Shown one piece after another: positions 1 through 8,945 of a stretch of DNA of 23,917 bases. The stretch lies in NCBI GenBank assembly GCA_026770575.1, contig MU657338.1, positions 1-23,917 of the forward strand. Direction: 5' to 3'. The DNA is from Pelagophyceae sp. CCMP2097 (taxonomy: Eukaryota; Sar; Pelagophyceae). The translations under genes and the position numbers were made by a program. Numbering within the stretch: the stretch's first letter is position 1; each line of letters opens with the position of its first letter. Below the pieces are notes generated by a model. That model was not told the DNA's origin and ran no database searches. It saw only the letters and a list, made by a program, of their open reading frames with translations.

Positions 1-297
1 ACGTCTTCAGGAGGCTCTGCAGCACCGTGGGTGGGCCGCGCCTCGACGGCCCACTCAAGAGGACCCACAGGCGCCCGACTGCGCTGTTGGAAAGCCCGCC
101 GTCGCGGCGCGTGGCCTCACCGCGACGGGAGAGCGCGGTCGCCGACCCGCAAAGCTCTCCCGCGTCCGGCCCGCGCCGGGGCTCCCGGACGCGGGGCCGC
201 TGAGGTCGAAATTGATTCGGTGGATCCTGGCGAGGCGCCCGTCGACGACGCCCCGTTTCGTTTCGGGACCGACGCCTCCGGGCCCGCGCATCCGTGA
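1..297 (+). other. Possible 3' end of a + strand gene cut by the window edge
   Basis: One frame is open from base 1 to a TGA at 295-297. Its last 30 or so codons, after a possible acceptor near 204, are GC-rich at the third position and read as an acidic tail ending FRFGTDASGPAHP. A second frame is open to about 352 and begins RLQEALQHRGW. I cannot tell which is real, whether an intron lies between, or what the protein is. From 298 to 479 I see GC-rich sequence with nothing I can assign. Confidence 0.25.
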
Positions 298-479
298 TCG
301 TACACCAATTCCCGACGCGCCTCGGGATGGCAGGACTGACAAACGATAAGTCTAACTGTACGCCCCACGGCCGAGGCGGAGATAGAAAGCGCTTCTGGTC
401 GCCGTCGGGTGGCGGCGGCGGGGCGTCGGTCGCGGTGCGGCGGCGTGGGCGGTGCCGCCGCTCGCGGCTCGGCGCGCGT

Positions 480-764
480 TTAGTCACAGGGCGCGTCGTC
501 GTCATCGGCAGCGGCGGCTGCTTGGAGCGCGGCGCGTCCAGCGCGGCGCTTCGCGTCGCGCCTTTCCTTGAGGACCGTCGAGGAGACGCGGCCGCCGGCG
601 AGGTTGCACGGCTCGCAGCGCGACGGGAAGCCGCAGGGCTTGACGCCCGAACGTGCTTTGTTCGTGTGGTACTCCGAGGCGAGAAAGTCGCGGCTGCACT
701 CCTTGCAGTGCAGCACGATGGGCGCCTCGACCGCGGTGTCCGCCGTGGCGCCCGCCGCGTCCAT
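480..764 (-). CDS. Small zinc-binding (treble-clef-like) protein, 94 aa
   Basis: Single-exon frame starting at the ATG at 764 and ending at TAA 480-482. A short Ala-rich N-terminus leads into a CKEC knuckle (about residues 25-28), a spacer SEYHTNKARSG, a further Cys and a closing CEPC. The order Cys-x2-Cys, Phe, Asn-Lys, Ser-Gly, Cys-x2-Cys resembles short treble-clef or zinc-ribbon domains found as free-standing small proteins in algae and phages. The C-terminus is basic (KERRDAKRR) and then Ala/Asp-rich, as if for nucleic-acid contact. An in-frame ATG at 845 would add 27 Arg-rich residues; I prefer 764 because the acidic/Ala-rich start looks more natural. The function is unknown. It is downstream of G-alpha on the same strand, with a 359 bp gap. 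Confidence 0.6.
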   Translation of the reverse strand: MDAAGATADTAVEAPIVLHCKECSRDFLASEYHTNKARSGVKPCGFPSRCEPCNLAGGRVSSTVLKERRDAKRRAGRAALQAAAAADDDDAPCD

Positions 765-1123
765 CGCCGGGGAACGGCAAGTCGCGCGCCACTTTTCTGG
801 CCAATGACGCGGCTCTAATCTCCCGAATCTCCTGCTTCTCAACAATTAAGACGTTAAAAGTTGTCTCGTAGAGACAGAGTCATCAACGATGTGCATATAT
901 ATATAGTTCACTGTAAAATAAGAGGACAATTTCAAAAAACGACCTCGGCGTTGCGGACTCGCGAGCTCGCGGCGCGCGAACCAGGCCGGTGCATAACCAC
1001 CTCGGCACCCGGCGTCACCGGTGGGCGTCCCCGCGTCTGCGGCAGCTCTGGGATGGAGTGAATTACCGATCAACCGGGGGGTCGGAAGGACCGCAACGGG
1101 CGACGGCGGGGTGCCACTGTGGG
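765..1123. other. Intergenic region with AT-rich island
   Basis: The gap separates the 3' end of the G-alpha gene from the start of the small zinc-protein gene, both on the - strand. About 840-945 is strikingly AT-rich, with a TATATATATA run near 896-905, in DNA that is otherwise GC-rich. It probably carries the G-alpha 3' processing signals and the promoter of the zinc-protein gene. I see no gene in it. Confidence 0.5.
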
Positions 1124-2634
1124 CTACATCATGCCGGATGCCTCGAGGTTGAACTTGAGGATGATGTCCGTCGAGTCGTTGAAGACCTCTTTGATGTTGG
1201 CGGTGTCCGTCGCGCACGTCTCGTGCGTGTAAATGTCTTTCGCCGCGCGGCGGTTCTGCGAGACAAACTTATTCCGAAAGTAGCCGACGCCGGCGGCGTA
1301 GTCGCCGCCGGCGTAGTCCGACCAGGGAACCACGGCCTCGATGGGCTTCTTGGGGAGCTTGGACCGGAAGAGGTCCGTTTTGTTCAAGAAGAGGATCATC
1401 GCCGTGGCGTGGAAGAACTTGTTGTTGCAAATGTTGTCAAAGAGCAGCAGCGAGTCCACCTGCGCGGGCGCCGTGGCCGCCGAGGCGAGTTTACGAGGCG
1501 GGGTGTCCCAAAGGGCGCACCATGCGGTTCTGCGTGGGGTCCTCGAACATCATTTGGTCGTACTCCGAGAGCGCGACGACGAAGACGACGGCGTTGACGT
1601 TGTCGAAGCAGTGTATCCACTTGCGCCGCTCGTTCTTCTGACCTGCGGCGGCCGAAAGGTGCGGCGGCCGAAAGGCGGCCTTTCGAGTGCGACGAACACG
1701 GGCCGCCCCCCCGGCGCGCATCAAGCCTCTGCGATGCCGCTCGTCGAGCCTCTGCGATGCGGCTCTTCTTCGCCGCGGCGGTTGCATATTCGACGCGGCT
1801 CTGGTGCCGCCGACGTCGATGATGTTGAACTCGAGCTTCTCGTACTCAAACGTCTCCTCGTGGATGCCGCAGGTGCGGACGCGCGACGCCAGGATGTCGG
1901 CGTTGGTGGGCACGTACCCGGGGAGCGCGAGCGCGGCCACGTTGGCAAGGTAGAGCTCGTTCGACTCAATCACCTGGTACCTAGGGCAGCAAAGCGCTCG
2001 CGTACTGCAGGACATCGAAGAACTCGCCTCTACTGCAAGAACCAACGTCGAACCGAGACGCGAACACCAAAGGCGAAGAGGGCCGCCGCCGCCACGCACT
2101 CAGACCGGCGCTCCCACGCCTGCTGGATGCCGCCATCGGCCCAGAGCCTGGCGATGGCCGCCGCGACGGCGGGCGTCAGCGCGGCGTCTGGCCGCGATAT
2201 GCGGCGGACGACTGCGAGGGCCTCTTGGTCCGCGACGTCGATGCCAAACGCCGCCGCCGCGTCGCCTACGCCATCGCTCGACGACGCTCCGGGGAGGCGT
2301 GCCGAATCGCCCGCCACGGTCGGCGGTGTCCCTTTGGGTGTGGCGCGGGCCTTTGGGGATTGGCGCGGGGCGCACAGATGGCTTTGATGGCGTCTACGGC
2401 GTTGGAGTGGATCTTGTCCACCCAGCGCATGCGGTCGCCGAAGCCGGCGGCGGTGTAGAGGAGCTGCATCTGCTTGAAGATGGTCGACTTGCCGCTCTCG
2501 CCGGCGCCGAGGAGCAGCATCTTGATCGTCGTCCCATCTCTGCTGGCGTCGCGCGCGTTTTGCTCCTCCAAAGACCGAGAGTGCGCTAGGTCGCGCTTCT
2601 CCTCGGGCGTCAGCGACGAGGCGCAGCCGCCCAT
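1124..2634 (-). CDS. Heterotrimeric G-protein alpha subunit, 5 exons, 351 aa
   Basis: A GTP-binding switch protein that couples seven-pass receptors to effectors at the plasma membrane. Exons: 2634-2376, 2265-2100, 1980-1808, 1642-1521, 1459-1124; all phases agree and the product has the normal family length. It starts MGGCASS, fitting N-myristoylation at Gly2 and palmitoylation at Cys4. Guanine-binding motifs in order: P-loop GAGESGKST (43-51); switch I RVRTCGI (175-181) with the arginine finger and Mg-binding Thr kept; DVGGQ (197-201) with catalytic Gln201; NKTD (266-269); TCAT (321-324). ERRSEYQVIES and NRMVDSLLLFD are rebuilt across splice junctions. In switch I the usual second Thr is Cys179. 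The tail is ASGMM, with no Cys at position -4, so it is not a pertussis-toxin type. Intron 3 (1807-1643) has a GC donor; the others are GTGCGC, GTGCGT and GTGCGC. Confidence 0.95.
1643..1807 (-). other. GC-AG intron 3 of the G-alpha gene, with internal tandem duplications
   Basis: The exon before ends GTCGGCG and the intron opens GCACCAG; the exon after begins GTCAGAAG. Joining G to GT rebuilds DVGGQKNERRKW, so the junction is fixed by protein conservation. No GT donor gives this join. The intron carries an exact 16-bp tandem duplication (1644-1659, 1660-1675) touching the acceptor and a 22-bp near-duplicate pair (1721-1742, 1744-1765). Confidence 0.85.
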
Positions 2635-2756
2635 GCCGACCACCGCGCCCCAAAGGCGCGCGCGCGCAGCCCGAGCCCGCTTCCGCTCCCGATCGATCGT
2701 CTTGATCGGATGTCCGCGGGCCCGCCCCATAACCCATTTTCGGCGACGCATTCTGC
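2635..2756. promoter_or_regulatory. Bidirectional promoter between G-alpha and the insertase
   Basis: Only 122 bp separate the divergent start codons (2634 on -, 2757 on +), so both promoters and 5' leaders must lie here or overlap coding sequence. I see no TATA box and no clear repeat. The assignment follows from the geometry. Confidence 0.6.
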
Positions 2757-4063
2757 ATGCTGCGCCGCGGCGAGCGCCTCGCGCGATGCGCGTGGCGCGC
2801 GCCGGCGCAACAGCGTCCCTTTGGCGCCGTCGCGGCCGTCGTCGAGGGCTTGACGGCGGCGCATGGGGCTGGCGTGCCGTGGTATGCGGTCATCGTCGGT
2901 ACCTCCGTCGCCGTGCGCCTCACCCTGCTGCCCGTGACCCTCCTCGCCCGCCGCGCAGCAAAGAGGCTCGCCGTAACGCGCCGCGTCCCAAGCGCAATCG
3001 AGGGACTGCAGAGACGCGCGTTTGAGAGAGAGCCGCGCGTCTGAGAGCGGCGCGGCGCCGCAGAGGCCGGCGGCTCTCGGGGCGACCGTCAGTCGACTGG
3101 ACACTCAGAGGAGACTGCCTCGCGCCTTCGCGGCAGCGTCCTCGCAGGCGGCGGGTCCAGAGATGTCCAAGCTGAACACGCTCGTGGTGGACGCGCTGAA
3201 GCAGCGGAAAGACAACGAAGAGCGCACGCGCATCGCCGCCCTCTGGGCCTCTGGCATCCACAGCACGCTCAAGTCAGTGCCATACCCATATGACCGTTCC
3301 GGCCGCGGATTCGAAAACGCCGTCGTCGAAGACGCGCGCTGTAGGAAGCACCCCGGGTCCAACCCGATGGTGGCGCTCTTCCTCGTAACCGTCGCGGCGT
3401 CCGTCCGCATTTGTACAGCACGGACTCGTGTGCGCAGGGCATGGAAAAGGAAACGTCTGGAGAAGATAGAAAATGGCACTTCTGGTAGGCGCCGGCGGTG
3501 CACATCCCGACGTTTATCACGCTCGCTTTGGCCGTGCGGCAGCTCGTCGGGGCCGAGGGCTTCGACACGGGCGGCCTGCTCTGGTTCACCGACCTCGGGC
3601 CGCCCGATACGGCGCTCGCGGTGATGGCCGTCGCGGGCGGGTACGCCAACTTACAGCTCACGGCCACGGACAAGCGAGACGCCTTCGCGTACATCCGGTC
3701 AGCCCCTACGAGACCACCGCCTCGGGCTCGGAGGAGGGCGGCGTTTCGGCCTTTTTGGCTTTCATTTGGGCGAGACTTTTGACGTTGTCACATAGGAATG
3801 CGGCTCAGCTCGGCCTCATCTGCGCCTTGCCGCTGACGGGCCACCTCCCCGCGGGCTTCCTCCTCTACTGGATCTCCTCGTCTGCCTTCTCCGCCGCGCA
3901 AATCTTCGCCTTTCGCAGACTCGACGGCGCCGCGCAACCGCAACCCGCGAAACCGCAGTTGACGGAAACGCCGCAGGGGCCGCTCGAGGAGCTCGTCCAG
4001 CCCACCGAGGTCAAGGTCTTTAAAAGCCGCGACACGGCCGAGGGCCGCAAGGGGACGCGATGA
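2757..4063 (+). CDS. Oxa1/COX18/YidC-family membrane insertase, 5 exons, 285 aa
   Basis: The family inserts and folds membrane proteins, in mitochondria mainly subunits of respiratory complexes. Exons: 2757-2972, 3148-3272, 3345-3384 (a 40-nt microexon), 3489-3697, 3796-4063; phases agree throughout. The N-terminus MLRRGERLARCAWRAPAQQ is Arg-rich, lacks acids apart from one Glu, and fits a mitochondrial presequence; there is no plastid signal peptide. Family marks: the first membrane helix VPWYAVIVGTSVAVRLTLLP with its groove Arg, the cytosolic/matrix hairpin IAALWASGIHSTLKKHPGS, FDTGGLLWFTDLGPPD, and the last helix GHLPAGFLLYWISSSAF. The tail is short and lacks the long ribosome-binding extension of Oxa1, so COX18-type is possible. 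Its donors (GTAACG, GTCAGT, GTAACC, GTCAGC) differ from the GTGCG type common in neighbouring genes. Confidence 0.88.
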
Positions 4064-4293
4064 CTCGGCTCGTAAAATTGCGAGTAGGGGCCGTGGCGCG
4101 TCCGCCGCGCGGCGCGGGAGCGGTGCGGCACTTTGTCTACGTCGAAGGCGCAACGGGTCGTGGTCCCTTGTCGGGTGCGAGTGGGCTTGTCCGGACTTGA
4201 AGTATCTCGATTCGTCCGTTGTGGACCCAAAGTGCGAGGTCACACAGCAAGTGGAAGCGATCTCTGCGTCGCAGTGCGATCTCCGCAGTGCTC

Positions 4294-6319
4294 ATGGGTC
4301 CGCGGAGCTGCGGCGTCATGTTCGCGGTGCTGTGCGGCTGCGAGAGAAGCGCGGCGCTACAGACGGCGGCGCGGCGCCTGCGCAGAACGCTCGTGCTCCC
4401 CGCCGCGGGGACTATCGCCGCGCCCGAGGAGACGCGCGGCCAGACGAGGCGCGTTCGCCGCCGTGGGAGCCCCCGGGCTGGAGCATACCTCCTTTGCGCC
4501 GGGGGGGCAGACGCGTCGGCGATGGGGTTCGCAGGATTGGTGAACGTCTCGCTGTAGGTTCCGCTTCGCGCCGAGCCCGACGGGTTCGCTGCACGTCGGC
4601 GGCGCGCGCACGGCGCTGTACAACTGGCTCGCTGCGCGCAAGCTCGGGGAGAACGGCAAGTTTTTGATTCGCATCGAGGACACGGACCTGGCTCGTTCCA
4701 CGCGCGAGTCCGAAGACTCCATGCTCGCCGACCTCGAGTGGCTCGGCCTGAACTGGGACGAGGGCCCGCGCGTGGGCGGGCCCTGCGGCCTATATAGGCA
4801 GTCGGAGCGCGGCGAGATTTACACCGCGGCGGCGCAGCGCCTCGTGGAGTCGGGCGACGCGTACCCGTGCTTCTCGACCGAGGCGGACCTGGAGGAGGCG
4901 CGCGCGGCGGCGATGGCTAAGGGCGTGCAGGCGCCGAGCTACGACGGCGCCTGGCGCGATGCGGACAAGGACGTCGTCGCGGCGAAGCTGGCCGCGGGCG
5001 AGGCGCACACGTTCCGCTTCCGCACGCAGCCCGGGTCGACGGTGGCGATCCAGGACCTGATCCGCGGCCGCGTCGAGTGGGACGTGGAAGCTACGATTGG
5101 CGACTTCATCCTGCTGCGGTCGAACGGCGTACCCGTGTACAACTTTTGCGTCGCTGTGGATGATGCGATGATGGGCGTCCACACAGTCGTCCGCGCCGAA
5201 GAGCATTTGACCAACACGGTTCGGCAGCTTTTGGTGTTGCAGGCTTTGGGGTTCCGCGCGCCAGAGTACGCGCACGCCTCTTTGATCCTGGGATCGGACC
5301 GCAGCAAGCTCTCGAAGCGCCACGGTGCCACGTCCTGCGGCCAGTTCCGCGACCGCGGCTACCTCCCCGATGCTATGATCAATTACCTGGCGCTGCTGGG
5401 CTGGAACGACGGCACGGACAAGGAGGTCTATACCCGGCAGGAACTGATCGACGCCTTTGACATCGAGCGCGTCATCCCGTCGCCGGCCATGTTCGACGAC
5501 GCCAAGCTGCGCTGGATCAACGGCCAGCACCTCCGCGCCATGGAGTCCGCAAAGCTCGCGCCATTGGTCCAAGAGGCCATGGTCAAGGCCGGCCTCCTGA
5601 CAGCCGACGCCGGCGAGGCTTCCGCGGCCTTTGTCGACGCGGCGACGCGCATGGCGCAGCCTAAGGCCGAGCTCGTCGTGGACATTACGCAGCTCGCTTT
5701 GGATGCCCTGGCGTACCCTTTGCTGGAGACTGTGGCGGCGCCGGACAAGAAGTTGAAGGCTCTCCTCGACGACAGCTTTGCCGACTTTGCCATCGCCGTG
5801 GCCGACTCGCACGCCCGCGGCGCCATGCCCGTATCGTGCTACGCCGACGCGGGCGACGCGGTGGACGCGCAGCAGACGTTTGCCGGGTGGCTGGCGGAAC
5901 TCGGCACCGAAACGGGTCGCGACAAGAAGCGCCTCTTCATGCCCGTGCGCCTCGCTTTGACGGGCCGCGCCTCGGGCCCAGAGGTCGAGGCCCAACTCGA
6001 GACGCTGGCGCTTGCCGGCACGGCGGCGTTCGCCACGGACGTGCGCGTGCCGCTGGTTGAGCGCATCGCCGCTTTGAAGCAGTGGGCCTTGGACGGTGCG
6101 CCGGCGGCGGCTGAGGGCGCTGCGGCGGCGCCGAAGAAGGGTTCCGTGGCGGTGGCTGCGCCGCTCACCCTCGAGGCGTTTACGAAGTTGCGTCCAATCT
6201 ACGAGGCCAACCGCCGCAAAATCGAGGACGACGAGCAAATGTACGCCGTCCTCGTCCAGGAGCACGAGAAGCTCGTCCGGAAGAACGCGCTCCCGGGCGG
6301 ACGGCCACAGGCGGCCTAG
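4294..6319 (+). CDS. gltX: Glutamyl-tRNA synthetase, bacterial/organellar type, 2 exons, about 638 aa
   Basis: Charges tRNA-Glu (or, as a non-discriminating enzyme, also tRNA-Gln) in plastid and/or mitochondrion. Exon 2 is 4558-6319. It opens FRFAPSPTGSLHVGGARTA, holding the class I HIGH-type motif HVGG (about 64-67), then RIEDTDLARS, and further on KLSKRHG, the KMSKS-type loop (about 302-308), followed by the anticodon-binding helical region to LALTGRASGP. Exon 1 (4294-4448) encodes a Cys/Arg-rich presequence starting MGPRSCGVMFAVLCGCERS; an inner ATG at 4318 is an alternative start. The join after 4448 would use a GC donor (GCGCGT) and gives QTRFRFAPS. A GT donor at 4515 keeps the same phase with a 43-nt intron, so the end of exon 1 is unsettled. 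A C-terminal extension, about residues 588-638, follows an Ala-rich linker and is not part of the usual enzyme. Confidence 0.92.
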
Positions 6320-6723
6320 GCGCGGCCGCCGCGACGACGGCCCGAGGGGTCGACGAGCCGGGTCTTCCGAGTCTACTCTGTAACAGAAGTCCTTGCCTTT
6401 TGCATCCTCAGGGGCCTCGAGCGCGCCGTCGCGGCGCTGGCATGGAGTCTTTTCTGAAATCACGATACCGACCCGATTCAAATCTTAAGAGTTTGCACAA
6501 TTTTAGTGAAAAAATTTAATATAAATATAAATTTGAAACATATTGGAAAATTCACTAGAGCAAATTGCTGTCGCGCTTCCTGCTCCACCAACAGCTCTAG
6601 GAAGTTTGCGGCCGATTCGAAATCCCAGAACCTTCGTGTAACGCCCGCGACGTCGATTTAAACTTTTTGCGGCATCTCGGACGCTGCACCGTTCCGGCTG
6701 CGAGCCCCCCCCGGCCCGAGGGG
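6320..6723. other. Intergenic region with AT-rich core
   Basis: Between the GluRS stop and the proposed ATG of the EF-hand gene. The stretch 6470-6570 is almost pure A/T (for example TTAATATAAATATAAATTTG) inside GC-rich DNA. It likely holds the GluRS 3' end and the promoter of the EF-hand gene. No gene is visible. Confidence 0.5.
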
Positions 6724-8635
6724 ATGGGGCAGGAGGCCCGGTCCTCGAGGGGGTTGAAGGACGGGTTGCCGCCGCTGCAGCTGTCGCAGTCGCTGCGCGG
6801 GCTGGAGGACGCGAGCTCGCCGACTTCGCCGGCCAACACCATCACCGACGAGCCCCGGCGTTTAATGCGCGCGCCGTGCATCGGCGCCGCGCCCGCGCTG
6901 CCGGGCGTCGACGTGCGTCGCGCGCCGCGGGAAATTAAAGCGGCGGCGCCGCCGGGGGGGAGAGCTTTGATGAACGCGCCGGGCAAACGCGCACCGTCGG
7001 TATAGGCGCACATCTCGCGCGCGGAGCTCAAGTACGGGTCGCTGTCGGAGCAGGTACGAAGGCAGCGGTGGCACGTGCGCGAGGACGACGGCGACGACTC
7101 GCCCGCGAGCGTCGGCGGCACGGCGCCCAAGGTGGACGACGCGACGCGCAAGGCGCTGCGGCGCGTCGTGCGCTACATCGACGTCGAGTTCGGCAACGGC
7201 GACGGCGAAATCTCCCAGGTGCGCGGGGTCAGGAACGTCCGTCCGAAAGGTGCCGCCCCCTGTGCGTCGTATCGAGAGCGCCATCGCTTAGGTCGAGCTG
7301 GAGCACGCGTTCCGTCGCGTGCGCCGCGAGCGCGCGGCGGCGGCGGTGCGCGAGCGCGGCCGCGCGCTGATCCGGCGGTGCCGCGTGCTCATGACGCGGC
7401 GGAACCTGGACGTCGAGGGCCTGATGCGGTTTTTGGACGCGTCGCAGGGCGGCCACGGCGACGGGAGCATCACCATGGTGGAGCTGCGCCAGGGCCTGAA
7501 GCGGCTCCTGGACTCGGAGGGCCAACTCGTCGGCGACCGCGCCATGGTGCTCACGGGCGCCGGCGAGGCGGTGAACAACCACCGCCACTCGCTCCGCGCG
7601 CGCGACCGCGACGACGTCGTGGCCATGCGCGCCGCCGAGCAGGCGCAGGCCGCCTCGCCGAGCCTCGGCGAGGCGAACCCGGCGGCGCACGCCAACCTCC
7701 GGGGCGAGCTCAAGTTCAGCGAGCAGGACTTGATGGACCTGCACCGCTTCCTCGACCCCGACGCCGACGCAAACGTCTCGCTCCTCGAGTTGCGCGTCGG
7801 CCTCGAGCGGACGGCCGAGGACGAGTCGACTTCCAGCCTGGCCGACGAGGCGGCCATCGTCATGGCGCGCCTCGAGGACGAGATGAAGGGCAAGGGCCAG
7901 CGCGTCGTCGACCTCTTCCGCGCCTTGGACGTCGACAACTCGGGCCGCGTCACCACGCTCGAGCTCGAGTCAATGCTCGAGCAGATGGCGGGGCCGAGCC
8001 ACGTCGAGCGCGCGCACCAGAAGCGCGAGGCGCTGCTCCAGCGCAAAGCCGAAGCGGCGGAGCGCACAAAGGAAAAGGAGGGCAAGGAGCTCTTGGAACG
8101 GCGCGCCAAGGCCGAGGCGGCGGGCGCCACACGCGCGCTTGGGCGGCTGAACCTGCTCTTGAAGCGCAAGGGGAACCTCCGTGTGTCCGATCTCGTCTCA
8201 AAGGCCGGCTTCGACGCGTCGGGCGACGGCCTGCTGGACGGCGACGAGCTGCGACAGGCGCTGCTCGCCGCGGGGCTGAACCTCGACGCCGCGGACGTGG
8301 CGCTGCTGATCGCCTACGTGGACGTCGACGGCGACGGCAACTTGGACGCCGCCGAGCTCGACACCGCGCTGCGCAGGCACCGCCGCGACCACAAGGACGA
8401 CCCGGAGACGGACGACGCTCCCACGCCGGTGCCACAGGACCCACGAGCGCGCAAGCACCGCCGCTTCGTCGCCGACGACGCGCTCGGGCGAGAGTTCGAC
8501 GGCTCCTGGCTCAAGTCCCTCGACTCGTTCCTCTCGCGCCACACGGGGCCGCAGAAACACAAGTATGCTTCGCGCGACGGCGAGAAGCGAGAGACGCAGC
8601 TGCCCCGCGCCTCCAACGGCGTGCGGCGCAACTAA
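6724..8635 (+). CDS. Calcium-binding protein with six EF-hands, 3 exons, 581 aa
   Basis: Exons: 6724-6912, 7006-7218, 7292-8635, all in phase 0, with donors GTGCGT and GTGCGC and acceptors TAG. The first ATG in frame (6724, MGQEARSS) is chosen; Gly2 makes myristoylation possible but this is unproven. Four loops are canonical: DPDADANVSLLE (from 289), DVDNSGRVTTLE (347), DASGDGLLDGDE (442) and DVDGDGNLDAAE (478); the last two form a standard pair. Two earlier loops are degenerate: FGNGDGEISQVE, split by intron 2, and DASQGGHGDGSI (183), which is longer than twelve residues. A Lys/Glu/Ala-rich helix (about 370-430) separates the two halves. The N-terminal 110 residues look disordered. No catalytic domain is seen, so it is a calcium sensor or buffer of unknown target. 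Confidence 0.85.
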
Positions 8636-8945
8636 CGACGACGTGCGGCGCAATTAACGCGGTGCCGCATACGTAAACCTGTGCGACTCGTCCGGGTCTT
8701 GCAACGCGGGGCCGCACGCCGCGGGGCGGACGACGTGCCACGTCGACTGCGCAAAGTTCCGCGCGCCTCGTCGGCGCGGCGTCGGAAGAATGCGCGCTGA
8801 CGATCTGATCTGAAGCGCCCTCTTCGGCGATCTGGAAAAGTGTGAGGTGGTCGCAGTGAAAGCACTTCTTGCCGCGCTCCGTCCCTCGACCGGGCCTCTA
8901 TTACCCTCTCCGGGCCTCTCCACCCGCGCCCGAGGCTCCCGCGCC
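8636..8945. other. Intergenic spacer
   Basis: The 310 bp between the EF-hand stop and the ABC1 kinase ATG. It opens with a small duplication (GACGTGCGGCGCAA near 8638-8653 echoes the last codons GTGCGGCGCAACTAA of the EF-hand gene). It must contain the promoter of the downstream gene. I see no gene or strong element. Confidence 0.4.

Noticed and set aside
1643..1807. G-alpha as a pseudogene with a broken DVGGQ motif
   Set aside because: Read without splicing the motif breaks after DVGG, but a GC-AG intron restores it exactly, and all other motifs and phases are intact.
1341..2387. A 348-codon + strand frame
   Set aside because: Antisense to G-alpha exons and introns.
4790..6481. A 563-codon open frame on the - strand
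   Set aside because: It lies antisense to the GluRS gene. High GC at third positions removes stop codons from one antisense frame. Its protein is Arg/His-rich with no family resemblance.
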